DNA from: Nitratireductor pacificus pht-3B
GTDB lineage: Bacteria > Pseudomonadota > Alphaproteobacteria > Rhizobiales > Rhizobiaceae
Assembly: GCF_000300335.1 (NCBI RefSeq)
Contig: NZ_AMRM01000003.1
Location: forward strand, 184,132-248,131
Length of the DNA: 64,000 bases
Reading direction: 5' to 3'
A program made the position numbers and the translations under genes. How positions within the stretch are numbered: position 1 is the stretch's first letter; every line of letters starts with the position of its first letter. Positions 53,104 to 61,370 of the stretch are shown here, piece after piece. A model generated the notes under the pieces. That model ran no database searches and was not told the origin of the DNA. It worked only from the letters and a program-made list of their open reading frames with translations.

Positions 53104-53307
53104 GACAAACCTCCATGTTTAAGCGCCGGTAACGCCCATAGTCGTCCGGCGCAGGCGGCTTTCGACAAGGGTAGACGATTTTTTTTGGTCGCGTGAACAA
53201 CAGGGCTCCGGATGCGGTGACCGGCCCCGTGAATGACGGAGTTTCGCGGCGCGGCGGTCCGGGCGACACCCGGCGGCTTCCTTCTCCCGGCAGCAAAAGC
53301 CTGCAAA

Positions 53308-53343
53308 CTTGCATTGATAATAATTCTTGCAAATTAACTTGCA
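53308..53343. promoter_or_regulatory. Repeated CTTGCA operator upstream of rpiR-type gene
   Basis: CTTGCA occurs at 53308-53313, 53326-53331 and 53338-53343. The last two form CTTGCAAATTAACTTGCA, two half-sites 12 bp apart. The same 18-bp pattern (16 of 18 identical, opposite orientation) recurs in front of the binding-protein gene, suggesting the same regulator controls both. The region is AT-rich and overlaps where the promoter should be. Confidence 0.65.
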
Positions 53344-53372
53344 GAACGATACAGACCATTACTGGAGGTCCC

Positions 53373-54215
53373 ATGTCGATACTCGAACGCGTTCAGTCCG
53401 TCGCCGAAAATCTCACCCGTGCGGAGCATCTGCTGGTTCGGGAGATCATCGCCAAGCCGCGCGACGTGGCGCTCGGCACGGCGTCGAGCCTGGCACAGCG
53501 CATCGGCGTGCATGAAGCGACGGCCTCGCGCCTTGCCAAGAAGCTGGGCTTCCAGAGCTATGCCGGGTTTCGCGACGCCATCCGCGACGAGTTCATTGTC
53601 AAGGCCGACCCAGCGGTCCGCGTGCGCAACACGCTTCAGGCGGCGGAGGGCGGAGACCTGTTCGCCGAGCTGATCGCCCGCGAGATCGAGGCGCTGGGAG
53701 CGCTGCCGCGCTATCTGGATTCCAGCCGCATCGAGGACGCCGCGAGGGTGATGCTCGCAGCGCGGCGCATCTTCGTCTTCGCGCGCGGCAACGCCGTCAC
53801 CCTGTCGGTGCTTCTGCAGAAGCGGCTCCTGCGCATGGGCTTCGACGTGGAGATCCTTTCCGGCGACGGGCGCGACCTGGCGGAACAGGTCCTGCGCCTC
53901 GGCGCGGACGACCTGCTGCTCGCCTTCGCCTTCCGCCGCCAACCGCGCCACTATGCGGCGCTGATCGACCGGGCGCACAAGGTCGGGGCACGCTCCATCG
54001 CCATATCCGGCTCGCTCGGCCCGGCGCTTGCGCCGGCGCCCGGCCTTCTGCTTTCGGCCCCCCGTTCGGGTTCCAACGACAGCTTTCAGACGCTGACCGT
54101 TCCCATGGCCATCACCAATGCCCTGGTTCTCACTCTGGCGCAGATGAACCAGGTCTCGACGCTCGACCGCCTCGAAACGCTCGGCGAGCTGATCAGCGAG
54201 TTCGAATCCCGCTAG
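53373..54215 (+). CDS. MurR/RpiR-family transcriptional regulator with SIS domain
   Basis: 280 aa from the ATG at 53373 behind GGAGGT. N-terminal HTH_6 domain (LTRAEHLLVREIIAKPRDVA, SLAQRIGVHEATASRLAKKL, GFQSYAGFRDAIRDEF), then a SIS domain from about residue 125 (AARRIFVFARGNAVTLSVLL, DDLLLAFAFRRQPRHYAALI, GARSIAISGSLGPALA). Known: the SIS domain of this family binds phosphosugars or related phosphate esters. It heads the ABC importer cluster and probably controls it and itself through the CTTGCA repeats. Confidence 0.92.
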   Translation: MSILERVQSVAENLTRAEHLLVREIIAKPRDVALGTASSLAQRIGVHEATASRLAKKLGFQSYAGFRDAIRDEFIVKADPAVRVRNTLQAAEGGDLFAELIAREIEALGALPRYLDSSRIEDAARVMLAARRIFVFARGNAVTLSVLLQKRLLRMGFDVEILSGDGRDLAEQVLRLGADDLLLAFAFRRQPRHYAALIDRAHKVGARSIAISGSLGPALAPAPGLLLSAPRSGSNDSFQTLTVPMAITNALVLTLAQMNQVSTLDRLETLGELISEFESR

Positions 54216-54260
54216 CCGCGGTCCGGGAGGAACCGCCGAATATTTTTTGCGCCTGAATGA

Positions 54261-54294
54261 TGCAAGATAATCTGCAAGTCCTGATCATCTTGCA
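54261..54294. promoter_or_regulatory. Repeated TGCAAG operator upstream of the binding-protein gene
   Basis: TGCAAG at 54261-54266 and 54273-54278 (12 bp apart) and an inverted CTTGCA at 54289-54294. Read on the minus strand the pair is CTTGCAGATTATCTTGCA, nearly the same as the site before the regulator gene. It lies 57-90 bp before the substrate-binding protein start, so repression of the transporter promoter by the RpiR-type protein is likely. Confidence 0.65.
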
Positions 54295-54350
54295 AAACAG
54301 AATGCACACGAAGCCGGCAGCACCGGCAACCCCATCGGAGGAGACAGGAA

Positions 54351-55469
54351 ATGATCAGACACCTATTCGCGACAACCGTTTCGGCCGGCCTGTTGCTTGC
54401 GCCCGCACTGGCGCAGGACCTCGACGCCATGACGGCAGAGGAATTGCTGCCGCTGGCGCTCAAGGAAGGCACGGTCACCGTCTATTCCTTCACCAGCCGC
54501 ATCGCGCGCGTTGAAAAGGCGTTCGAGGAGAAATATCCCGGCATCGACCTCGTCGGCTACGACGCCAACTCGACGGAGCAGATCGCGCGCCTGAAGGCGG
54601 AATCGACCGCCGGCATCGCCTCGGCGGATGTCGTCTATATCTCCGACGCGCCGGTCGTGCTTCCCGAACTGCTCGAGACCGGCCTCATCGAGGCATATGT
54701 GCCGCCCCGGGTGGCCGACCGCCTGCCCGAGGAATTCAAGTCGCCGCTTCTTGCGCAGCGGCTTTCGACGAAGGTCCTGATGTACAATGAGGAAGCCAAT
54801 CCTGACGGCGCGCCGGTGGACACCCTGTGGGATCTCACCCGCGAGGAATGGAAGGGGCGCGTGGTGATGGTCGATCCGTTGCAGCGCGGTGACTATCTCG
54901 ACCTGATGGTCGAGTTCGTGCTGCGCTCGGACGAGATGGCGAAGGCCTATGAGACCGAGTTCGGCAAGCCCATCGAACTTGCCGCCGGCGTCGAGAACGC
55001 AGGCGCGCAGTTCATCACCGACCTGTTCGCCAACGACGTTGTCCTCGTCTCGTCGACCGACGACGTCAACAGCGCCGTCGGCGCGCTCGGCCAGACGAAC
55101 CCGCCCATCGGCTTCACCTCCTATTCCGACCGCCGGGACAATGAGGAGGAAGGCTGGGCGCTCCAGGTGGCGAACGATGTCGCCCCGTCGAACGGCATCC
55201 TCTTCCCGGCCCTGCTGGCGCTGGCTTCCAAGGCGGAGCATCCCGCCGCGGCGCGCCTCGTCATCGACTTCCTGATGGGCGACGACAGCGACACGGGCGG
55301 CGCCGGCTTCGCGCCGTTCTACGTGGCGGGCGACTACGCGACCCGCACCGACATCGCCAGCCATCCCGACGCCGTCCCGCTCGCCGAATTCAAGGCCTGG
55401 CGGGTCGACCCGGCGGCGACCGCGAAGATCCGCAAGGAGATCGCGGACATGATCCTGGTCCTGCAATAA
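54351..55469 (+). CDS. ABC importer substrate-binding protein (ferric/hexose-phosphate type)
   Basis: 372 aa with signal peptide MIRHLFATTVSAGLLLAPAL cut before QDLD, and GGAGGAGA as ribosome-binding site. Class II periplasmic binding protein: ALKEGTVTVYSFTSRIARVE, FEEKYPGIDLVGYDANSTEQ, STAGIASADVVYISDAPVVL, and the hinge area WKGRVVMVDPLQRGDYLDLM. This family covers Fe(III) binders (FbpA) and AfuA-type hexose-phosphate binders. The Tyr-Tyr iron pair of FbpA was not seen near the C-terminus, which favours an organic anion. Followed by permease and ATPase. Confidence 0.9.
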   Translation: MIRHLFATTVSAGLLLAPALAQDLDAMTAEELLPLALKEGTVTVYSFTSRIARVEKAFEEKYPGIDLVGYDANSTEQIARLKAESTAGIASADVVYISDAPVVLPELLETGLIEAYVPPRVADRLPEEFKSPLLAQRLSTKVLMYNEEANPDGAPVDTLWDLTREEWKGRVVMVDPLQRGDYLDLMVEFVLRSDEMAKAYETEFGKPIELAAGVENAGAQFITDLFANDVVLVSSTDDVNSAVGALGQTNPPIGFTSYSDRRDNEEEGWALQVANDVAPSNGILFPALLALASKAEHPAAARLVIDFLMGDDSDTGGAGFAPFYVAGDYATRTDIASHPDAVPLAEFKAWRVDPAATAKIRKEIADMILVLQ

Positions 55470-55531
55470 TCGCCATCCTGTAAAATCTCTGGCGGCGGCT
55501 GCCGCCAGAGCCAATCCGACGAGACCAAGTG

Positions 55532-57277
55532 ATGGCAAATTTCGCATCCATCGCCAGCCATGCGCGCTACGCGCTGCCGCAGGGGCTGCCGCTCAAGATC
55601 GCGGTGCTGGCGGTGATCGGCATCCTGATCGCCGCGCCGCTCGCGCGCATCCTTTTCGACACGCTGGCGCCAGAAACCATCTCCGCCTGGAGGGACGTGG
55701 TCGTCAGCCCCCTGTCGCGCAACCTGCTCTGGGTGCCGCTTTCCAACACGCTGATCCTCGGCGTGGTCGTCGCCGGCGGCTGCGTGCTGATCGGAGGCTT
55801 TCTCGCCTGGCTGGTGGTGATGACCGACGTGCCGTTCCGCCGCACCATCGGGCTTCTGGCCACCCTGCCCTTCATGATCCCGAGTTTTGCCACGGCGCTC
55901 GCCTGGACCTCCCTGTTCCGCAACAGCCGCATGGGCGGCCAGACCGGCTATCTCGAAGGGCTCGGCCTTTCGATCCCCGACTGGCTGAGTTGGGGCATGA
56001 CCCCGACCCTGATCGTGCTGACGGCGCATTACTACGCCCTCGCCTTCACCGTGATCGCCGCGGCGCTCGCCACCGTCAATTCCGACCTCGTCGAGGCGGC
56101 GCAGATGGCGGGGGCGAAGCGCGGCCGGATCTTCATGGGCATCATCCTGCCGGTCGCGCTGCCGGCCATCGTCGCCGGGGCGTCGCTCACCTTCGCCGGC
56201 GCCGTCTCGAACTTCGCCGCCCCCGCCCTGCTCGGGCTGCCGGTGCGCATGCAGACCATGGCGACCCGCCTGTTCGGCATGATCGAGATCGGTCAGACGG
56301 CGCGCGGCTATGTCATCGCCATCCTGCTGATCGTCGTTTCGGCGGTCTTCCTGTGGTTCGGCAACAGGGTCATCTCGGGCCGGCGCTCCTATGCGACGAT
56401 CACTGGCAAGGGCGGCCGCGCCAAGCGGTTCGAGCTGGGCGCCGCGCGCTATCCGCTGTTCGCTCTCGCAGGCACGATCTGCTTCCTGACGACGGTCGTG
56501 CCGGTCGTGGTGCTGATCGCCTCCTCCCTCGCCCCCAGTTCCTCGGCGCTCTTTTCCAACTGGACGCTGCACTACTGGACAGGCCTTTCCACGCCGTCGA
56601 TCGCCCAGGGACAGGCGGGCGTGCTGCACAATCCGTTCATCGTCTCGGCGACCACCACCACCGTCGCGCTCGGCGTCGTCGTCGCCATCGTCGGCTCGGT
56701 CCTCGGCCTGATGATCGCTTTCACGCTGGCGCGGCACCGCAGCGGCTTTCTTTCAGGCGCCATCAACCAGCTCGCCTTCCTGCCGCTCCTGGTGCCCGGC
56801 ATCGCCTTCGGCGCGGCCTATATCGCGCTGTTCGGCGCACCGGTCGGGCCGTTTCCTGCGCTCTACGGCACCTTCACCCTGCTGGTGATCGCCGGCACGG
56901 CCTATCTGGTGCCGTTCTCGGTGCAGACCGGCAGGGCGGTCATCCAGCAGGTGTCGGGCAATCTCGACGAGAGCGCGCGGCTGACCGGCGCCGGGTTCCT
57001 GCGGCGCATGATTGCGATCACGATCCCGCTGGCGAGCCGCGGGCTGGCCGCCGGCAGCCTGATCATCTTCGTCAAGATCATGCGCGACCTGTCGCTGGTC
57101 GTCCTCCTGTTCACGCCCACCACGCCGGTGCTGTCCGTGCTCGCCTATCGCTACGCGTCGGAGGGTTTCGCCCAGTTCGCCAACGCGATCACCGTCGTCA
57201 TCCTCGTCATTTCCATTGCCGCCACGCTGCTTGCCAACCGCCTGCAGGCCAAGTCGCAGCCCTGGCTCAAGAACTAG
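55532..57277 (+). CDS. ABC importer permease, two fused membrane domains
   Basis: 581 aa from the ATG at 55532 (a GTG at 55529 is adjacent). Two BPD-type domains of about six helices each: first with PFRRTIGLLATLPFMIPSFA and the EAA loop VEAAQMAGAKRGRIFMGIIL, second with INQLAFLPLLVPGIAFGAAY and the loop DESARLTGAGFLRRMIAITI. Fused permeases of this kind (FbpB/AfuB type) pair with ferric or hexose-phosphate binding proteins. Inner membrane. It is 62 bp after the binding-protein gene and 11 bp before the ATPase. Confidence 0.92.
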   Translation: MANFASIASHARYALPQGLPLKIAVLAVIGILIAAPLARILFDTLAPETISAWRDVVVSPLSRNLLWVPLSNTLILGVVVAGGCVLIGGFLAWLVVMTDVPFRRTIGLLATLPFMIPSFATALAWTSLFRNSRMGGQTGYLEGLGLSIPDWLSWGMTPTLIVLTAHYYALAFTVIAAALATVNSDLVEAAQMAGAKRGRIFMGIILPVALPAIVAGASLTFAGAVSNFAAPALLGLPVRMQTMATRLFGMIEIGQTARGYVIAILLIVVSAVFLWFGNRVISGRRSYATITGKGGRAKRFELGAARYPLFALAGTICFLTTVVPVVVLIASSLAPSSSALFSNWTLHYWTGLSTPSIAQGQAGVLHNPFIVSATTTTVALGVVVAIVGSVLGLMIAFTLARHRSGFLSGAINQLAFLPLLVPGIAFGAAYIALFGAPVGPFPALYGTFTLLVIAGTAYLVPFSVQTGRAVIQQVSGNLDESARLTGAGFLRRMIAITIPLASRGLAAGSLIIFVKIMRDLSLVVLLFTPTTPVLSVLAYRYASEGFAQFANAITVVILVISIAATLLANRLQAKSQPWLKN

Positions 57278-57288
57278 GCCCACGCTCC

Positions 57289-58353
57289 ATGATCACGATT
57301 TCCAACCTCACCAAGTCGTTCGGCACGTTCGACGCCGTCAAATCGGTCAGTCTTTCGGTGCCGAAAGGCGCGTTCCTCGTGCTGGTCGGGCCTTCCGGCT
57401 GCGGCAAGTCGACAATCCTGCGCATGCTCGCGGGCCTTGAGAAGCCGACCGGCGGCACCATCGCCTTCAACGACAAGACCGTCTCGGACGGCGAGCGGGG
57501 CTGGACCATCGAGCCGTCCCAGCGGGATGCCGGCCTGGTGTTCCAGTCCTATGCGCTGTGGCCGCACATGACCGTGTCGGGCAATGTCGAATGGCCGCTC
57601 AAGGTGGCGCGGATGCCCTCGGCGGAGCGGAAGGCCCGCGTTCACGAGGTGCTGACGCTCCTTGACATCGAGACGCTCGGAGCGCGCTACCCGAGCGAGA
57701 TCTCGGGCGGCCAGCAGCAGCGCGTGGCAATCGCCCGCATGATCGCGCCGAAGCCCGGCATCCTCCTGTTCGACGAGCCGCTTTCCAACCTCGACGCCAA
57801 GCTGCGCATCGAGATGCGGACCGAGCTTCTGCGCGTCCATCGGGCGACGGGAGCGACCTCGGTCTATGTCACCCACGACCAGGTGGAGGCGATGACCATG
57901 GCCTCGCATGTGGCCGTCCTCAAGGACGGCAGGATCGAGCAGTTCGGCGCGCCCGGGGATCTGGTGGCCGCGCCCCGGACGGCGTTCGTGGCGACCTTCG
58001 TCGGCACCCCGCCGGCCAACCTCATTGTCGTCGAACCGGCGGGCGACGGCCGGATCGCCTTTGCCGGCGAGGTCCTGCCGGCGGGTTTTGCGCTCGACCG
58101 GCCGGCGCAGGCGATGTTCCGGCCCGAAAACCTCGGCGTCTCGGACAGGCCGGGCGCGCGCACGATCGCCCTGGAGTTCGCCGAGGCCAGCCCCGTCGCG
58201 GGCCGCGTCATGATCACCGGCACCCGGGGCGACCTGCGCCTTACCGCCGTCGTCAACGACGCGCCGAAATTCGCGCCCGGCGACAGCGTCCATTTCGCCA
58301 TTCCCGAAACGCCGGCGGCGCTCTACGCCCCCGGCGGGGAGTTGCTGGCATGA
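57289..58353 (+). CDS. ABC importer ATP-binding protein
   Basis: 354 aa. Walker A GPSGCGKST (36-44), Q-loop at LVFQSYALWPH, signature SGGQQQRVAIARMI, Walker B ILLFDEPLSNLDAKLR, H-loop VTHDQVEAMTMA. The last 120 residues form a TOBE-like regulatory domain (MFRPENLGV, EFAEASPVAGRVMITG). Matches the FbpC/PotA-type ATPases. A longer frame entering from the permease is a shadow; the ATG at 57289 is 11 bp after the permease stop. It overlaps the phosphatase gene as ATGA. Confidence 0.93.
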   Translation: MITISNLTKSFGTFDAVKSVSLSVPKGAFLVLVGPSGCGKSTILRMLAGLEKPTGGTIAFNDKTVSDGERGWTIEPSQRDAGLVFQSYALWPHMTVSGNVEWPLKVARMPSAERKARVHEVLTLLDIETLGARYPSEISGGQQQRVAIARMIAPKPGILLFDEPLSNLDAKLRIEMRTELLRVHRATGATSVYVTHDQVEAMTMASHVAVLKDGRIEQFGAPGDLVAAPRTAFVATFVGTPPANLIVVEPAGDGRIAFAGEVLPAGFALDRPAQAMFRPENLGVSDRPGARTIALEFAEASPVAGRVMITGTRGDLRLTAVVNDAPKFAPGDSVHFAIPETPAALYAPGGELLA

Positions 58354-58955
58354 AGCGGGTGATGCTCGTCCGGCATGGACAGTCGGAATGGAATGCCGAG
58401 CGGCGGCTGCAGGGGCAGGCCGACATCGCGCTTTCGGGGCTCGGCCGCGAACAGGCGGTGGCGCTGCGCCCGGTCGTGGCTGCCCTCGATCCGGACCTCA
58501 CAATCTCGTCCGACCTCAGGCGCGCCCACGACACCGCCCGCCTCGTCGGCATCGCCGACCCGGTCTGCGACGCGGCGCTGCGCGAGATCGATGTCGGCGA
58601 CTGGACGGGCCGGCCGATCGCGTCGATCCGCGAGACGGAGCCGGACGCCTATCAGGGCTGGCGCGCCGGGACGCACACACCGCCGAGCGGTGAATGCTGG
58701 GCCGACTTCGTCGCGCGCACCAGCGGCAGCGTGCTCAACGCCCTGCGCTCCAGCCAGCGCCTGCTGGTGGTCTGCCATGGCGGTGTGATCCGGGCGCTGC
58801 TCGAAAGCCTGATCGACCTGCCGCCGAAGCGGATCATCCCCGTCGGACCCGCCAGCCTGACCATTCTGGCCGAACGGCCGGCAGGCTCCGGCACGATGCG
58901 GCTCGAACTGTTCAACTATTCCCCCCTCGGCCCGGTGCTCGACGCGCCGGATTAG
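58350..58955 (+). CDS. Histidine phosphatase superfamily protein
   Basis: 201 aa, branch 1 (phosphoglycerate mutase-like). Phosphorylated His is H9 in LVRHGQSEWN; R57 is in SSDLRRAHDTA, E79 in LREIDVGDWTG, and H143 in VVCHGGVIRALLE. All four core residues are present, so it should be an active cytoplasmic phosphatase. Overlap (ATGA) with the transporter ATPase shows it belongs to the importer operon, and it may dephosphorylate the imported compound. GXW-E motif is as in CobC/GpmB-like phosphatases. Confidence 0.9.
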   Translation: MKRVMLVRHGQSEWNAERRLQGQADIALSGLGREQAVALRPVVAALDPDLTISSDLRRAHDTARLVGIADPVCDAALREIDVGDWTGRPIASIRETEPDAYQGWRAGTHTPPSGECWADFVARTSGSVLNALRSSQRLLVVCHGGVIRALLESLIDLPPKRIIPVGPASLTILAERPAGSGTMRLELFNYSPLGPVLDAPD

Positions 58956-58965
58956 GCGCGCCCGA

Positions 58966-60042
58966 TCAAACGACAATCACGTCGGAACACCTCACCTGCC
59001 CTTCCACGGTCCCATAGATCTCGGGCTCCAGAGGTGCGATTATCGCTTTCTGCAGCCAGAGATTGCGCGCGTGGAACACTGCCAGGTCGGCGGTCTTCCG
59101 GTCCACCGGCGGCACATCCTCCCTCGGTTTCAGCAGCAGGCTTTGCGGATGGATGGCGAGATAAGTCTCCAGTCGGAAAATACTGTCATCGGAAAGCGCC
59201 AATTGCCTGTGCTCAGCCCTGCTGGTGGAGCCGAGATCATGAATCTCGACAGGAATGGAGACACCGTCGAGCTTCACGCGAAAGACACGGGAGAAGGGCG
59301 ATTCACGATTGATTCGAGGAAAAGCGACCGTAACAGATGGATCGTCGATGAACCTGTACATGCCATACGCTCCGTCGGTCCCCTCACTTCGATACCTGTC
59401 GAATGGACTGCCGAGTATCTGCGCAAGGGTAGCCTGGCGAACGAAAGCAGCGCATGTATCGTGGAACTCGACCAGCTCGGGCGCCGGCTCCCGCCAGCCC
59501 CAATGGAGCTTTCCAGCCACCGGGATGCCATGCCGGCCGCGACGCGCCTGTTCCTGCTGCTGCACCGCCACGCTACGCTGAAGGAATTCATCCAGTGCCG
59601 GCGCAATGAGATCGGCAAGCCGTTCCAGGTCGGCCTCATCGAGGCCAACTATCGCGTGCCTCCACGCATCGGCGAAGTTCATTCGCTCGACGGTGACATG
59701 CGAGACAAGTCCCGCCGGCCTCGGCAATCCCGGAAGGAGCTGTCGCGAGCCGGGTGCTTCAAGCTTCTCAAGCCGATGCGTGACGCAGAGATTGATCCGG
59801 CAGCGGTGCCCGACGGTAATCCCTCCATGGAAGATGAACAGCCCATCGCGCGCAAGCTCTCCCGCGCGAAACGCATAATCCTCCGCCTGTCCGAGCCTCA
59901 GCCTAAATCGTTCATCCTGCGAAGACCACGTCTTGCCGGTCCAGAAAAAGCCGTCGTACTCTCGCTCGTTCACAATGAGGGGCGTCGATCGGAACTCCTC
60001 GAGCCGGGCCCGGATGCTCTCGCTGGTGCAATCTTCCTGCAT
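58966..60042 (-). CDS. Unrecognised hypothetical protein
   Basis: 358 aa from the ATG at 60042; a TTG at 60150 would extend it by 36 residues. Composition is protein-like (Trp, Tyr and Phe spread through it), unlike the competing plus-strand frame. Visible blocks: EYDGFFWTGKTWSSQDERFR, FIFHGGITVGHRCRINLCVT, DLIAPALDEFLQRSVAVQQQ, FVRQATLAQILGSPFDRYRS, IHPQSLLLKPREDVPPVDRK. No signal peptide or membrane helix. I know no family for it. GC and codon choice are lower and more mixed than in neighbours, suggesting recent acquisition or relaxed selection. Convergent with the phosphatase gene. Confidence 0.6.
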   Translation of the reverse strand: MQEDCTSESIRARLEEFRSTPLIVNEREYDGFFWTGKTWSSQDERFRLRLGQAEDYAFRAGELARDGLFIFHGGITVGHRCRINLCVTHRLEKLEAPGSRQLLPGLPRPAGLVSHVTVERMNFADAWRHAIVGLDEADLERLADLIAPALDEFLQRSVAVQQQEQARRGRHGIPVAGKLHWGWREPAPELVEFHDTCAAFVRQATLAQILGSPFDRYRSEGTDGAYGMYRFIDDPSVTVAFPRINRESPFSRVFRVKLDGVSIPVEIHDLGSTSRAEHRQLALSDDSIFRLETYLAIHPQSLLLKPREDVPPVDRKTADLAVFHARNLWLQKAIIAPLEPEIYGTVEGQVRCSDVIVV

Positions 60043-60548
60043 TAAAGCCTGTTCCACTTCCTCTGATTGACGTTCGCGCCGATCGACACCGGCGGAAGAC
60101 GCCGTCGGCCATTCGGCGGCAATATGCCTAGTTTTTCCCGAAAGCAGCAACTTTAACGTGCACGCGATAAGACATGTATTCGGCCGCCATGTCGAGTGCG
60201 CGCAAGTTCAACCCAGCTTCCGGGGCCGCACCGGAGGCTTGCTCGCCCCCTTGCAGAACCGGACCCCGGAAATGCTCGATACGTTGAGAATGGAAGCATT
60301 TTTTGCTCTGCCGGCGGTGTGTGCTTTCCGTGCGCCTCGCGCATGATCGCTGCGGCAGCCGGCGCGAAGGCATTCAGCGTCATCCGACGCAGGGCGGCCA
60401 CCATACCGAGGATGGATCGGGAGCGCCGGTTCGAGGCGATGCCAGAAACCCTGGCCGAACCGGTCGAGCGGGACCGAAGCGCACGCATGATCGACCGTAC
60501 CGTTCTCCGGGCACGTCACTGCGATCGGTATGGGAAGGGAGGCAACGT

Positions 60549-60635
60549 CCACTTCCACCTCCACTTCCAGCCCCCCACATCCCGACTTCCCGACTTCCCG
60601 ACCTCCCCCACCTCCCCCACCTCCCCGACACGAAG
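60549..60635. repeat. Low-complexity pyrimidine-rich tandem tract
   Basis: 87 bp on the plus strand with C+T+A only at most positions. Subrepeats include CCACTTCCACCTCCACTTCC, then CTTCCCGA units and CCTCCCCCA units. Degenerate tandem repeats of this sort vary in length by slippage. Confidence 0.7.
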
Positions 60636-60656
60636 CCCCGCGCCTCCAGACCACCC

Positions 60657-60685
60657 CTTGAATTAATTGAACGTTCGTTTTATTA
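60657..60685 (+). promoter_or_regulatory. Promoter-operator of the leucine-catabolism operon
   Basis: CTTGAA (60657-60662) and TTATTA (60680-60685) with a 17-bp spacer. The palindrome GAACGTTC (60669-60676) lies inside the spacer, where binding of a TetR dimer would exclude polymerase. It is 22 bp before the tetR start codon, so autoregulation is expected. Confidence 0.6.
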
Positions 60686-60706
60686 ACATCGCCCAGGAGG
60701 CTCGGC

Positions 60707-61345
60707 ATGGCGCGCACCACGGGTTCGGACGGCGAAAGGACGGAAGCGGCGATCCGCGAGGCGGCGGTGGCGCTCATCGCGCGGCTCGGCTTCGAGGCCA
60801 TGTCCATGCGCCAGCTCGCGGCGGAAGTCGGCGTGCAGCCGGCGGCCCTCTACCGCTACTTCCCCACCAAGGAAGAGCTGCTCTACGCGCTGATGTGCAC
60901 CCATATGGACGGTTTGATTGCTTCCTGGGGGGAAGCCCGGCCCGCCGAAGGCTCCGACAACGGGAGCCCGGCGGGCCAACTGGCCGCCTTCGTCGAGAAC
61001 CACATCCGTTTCCATCTGGCGCGCCGCGCCTCGACGCATGTCAACAATCTGGAGCTGCGCAGCCTGTCGGACGCGCGGCTGGCGCATGTGCTGGCCCTGC
61101 GCACCGCCTATGAGGGCGAATTACGCGCCATTCTGCGCGCCGGCGCCGCCACCGGCGACTTCGCCGTCGCAGACGTGACGCTGACCGCCATGGCCATCAT
61201 CCAGATGATCACCGGCGTCATCGTCTGGTTCCGGCCGGACGAGCGCCTTTCCGAAGACCAGGTGGCCGCTACCTATCACACCATGACCATGCGCCTCGTC
61301 GGTTATGCGGGGCCGACGCCCGGCAGCGGGCGCGCCGGCGACTGA
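60707..61345 (+). CDS. TetR/AcrR-family regulator
   Basis: 212 aa with AGGAGG upstream. [43 protein letters not shown]. The C-terminal ligand domain contains [19 protein letters not shown] and a [16 protein letters not shown] helix. It heads a leucine degradation operon and likely responds to an acyl-CoA or branched-chain intermediate, in parallel with TetR-type regulators of this pathway in other proteobacteria. The next gene starts 25 bp after its stop. Confidence 0.9.
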   Translation: MARTTGSDGERTEAAIREAAVALIARLGFEAMSMRQLAAEVGVQPAALYRYFPTKEELLYALMCTHMDGLIASWGEARPAEGSDNGSPAGQLAAFVENHIRFHLARRASTHVNNLELRSLSDARLAHVLALRTAYEGELRAILRAGAATGDFAVADVTLTAMAIIQMITGVIVWFRPDERLSEDQVAATYHTMTMRLVGYAGPTPGSGRAGD

Positions 61346-61370
61346 GGCGGGAAAGAAGAAGGAGGAGACC

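Larger units (their letters stand above)
60043..60706. other. Intergenic region with pyrimidine tract, before the TetR gene
   Basis: 664 bp without a supported gene. It contains a nearly G-free tract at 60549-60635 (tandem CTTCCCGA and CCTCCCCCA units) and, at its right end, the tetR promoter-operator. Frames through the tract give Pro/Ser- or Gly/Glu-rich peptides and are artefacts. Confidence 0.5.

Noticed and set aside
55990..58353. 787-codon frame suggesting a permease-ATPase fusion
   Set aside because: The first part is a +1 shadow of the permease; the ATPase has its own ATG at 57289 and the permease its own stop at 57277.
59071..60045. 324-codon plus-strand frame opposite the unknown gene
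   Set aside because: Arg/Ser/Leu-rich composition and no ribosome-binding site; the minus-strand frame has a more natural residue distribution.
60196..60807. Frames through the pyrimidine tract on both strands
   Set aside because: Low-complexity Pro/Ser or Gly/Glu runs caused by the tandem DNA repeat.
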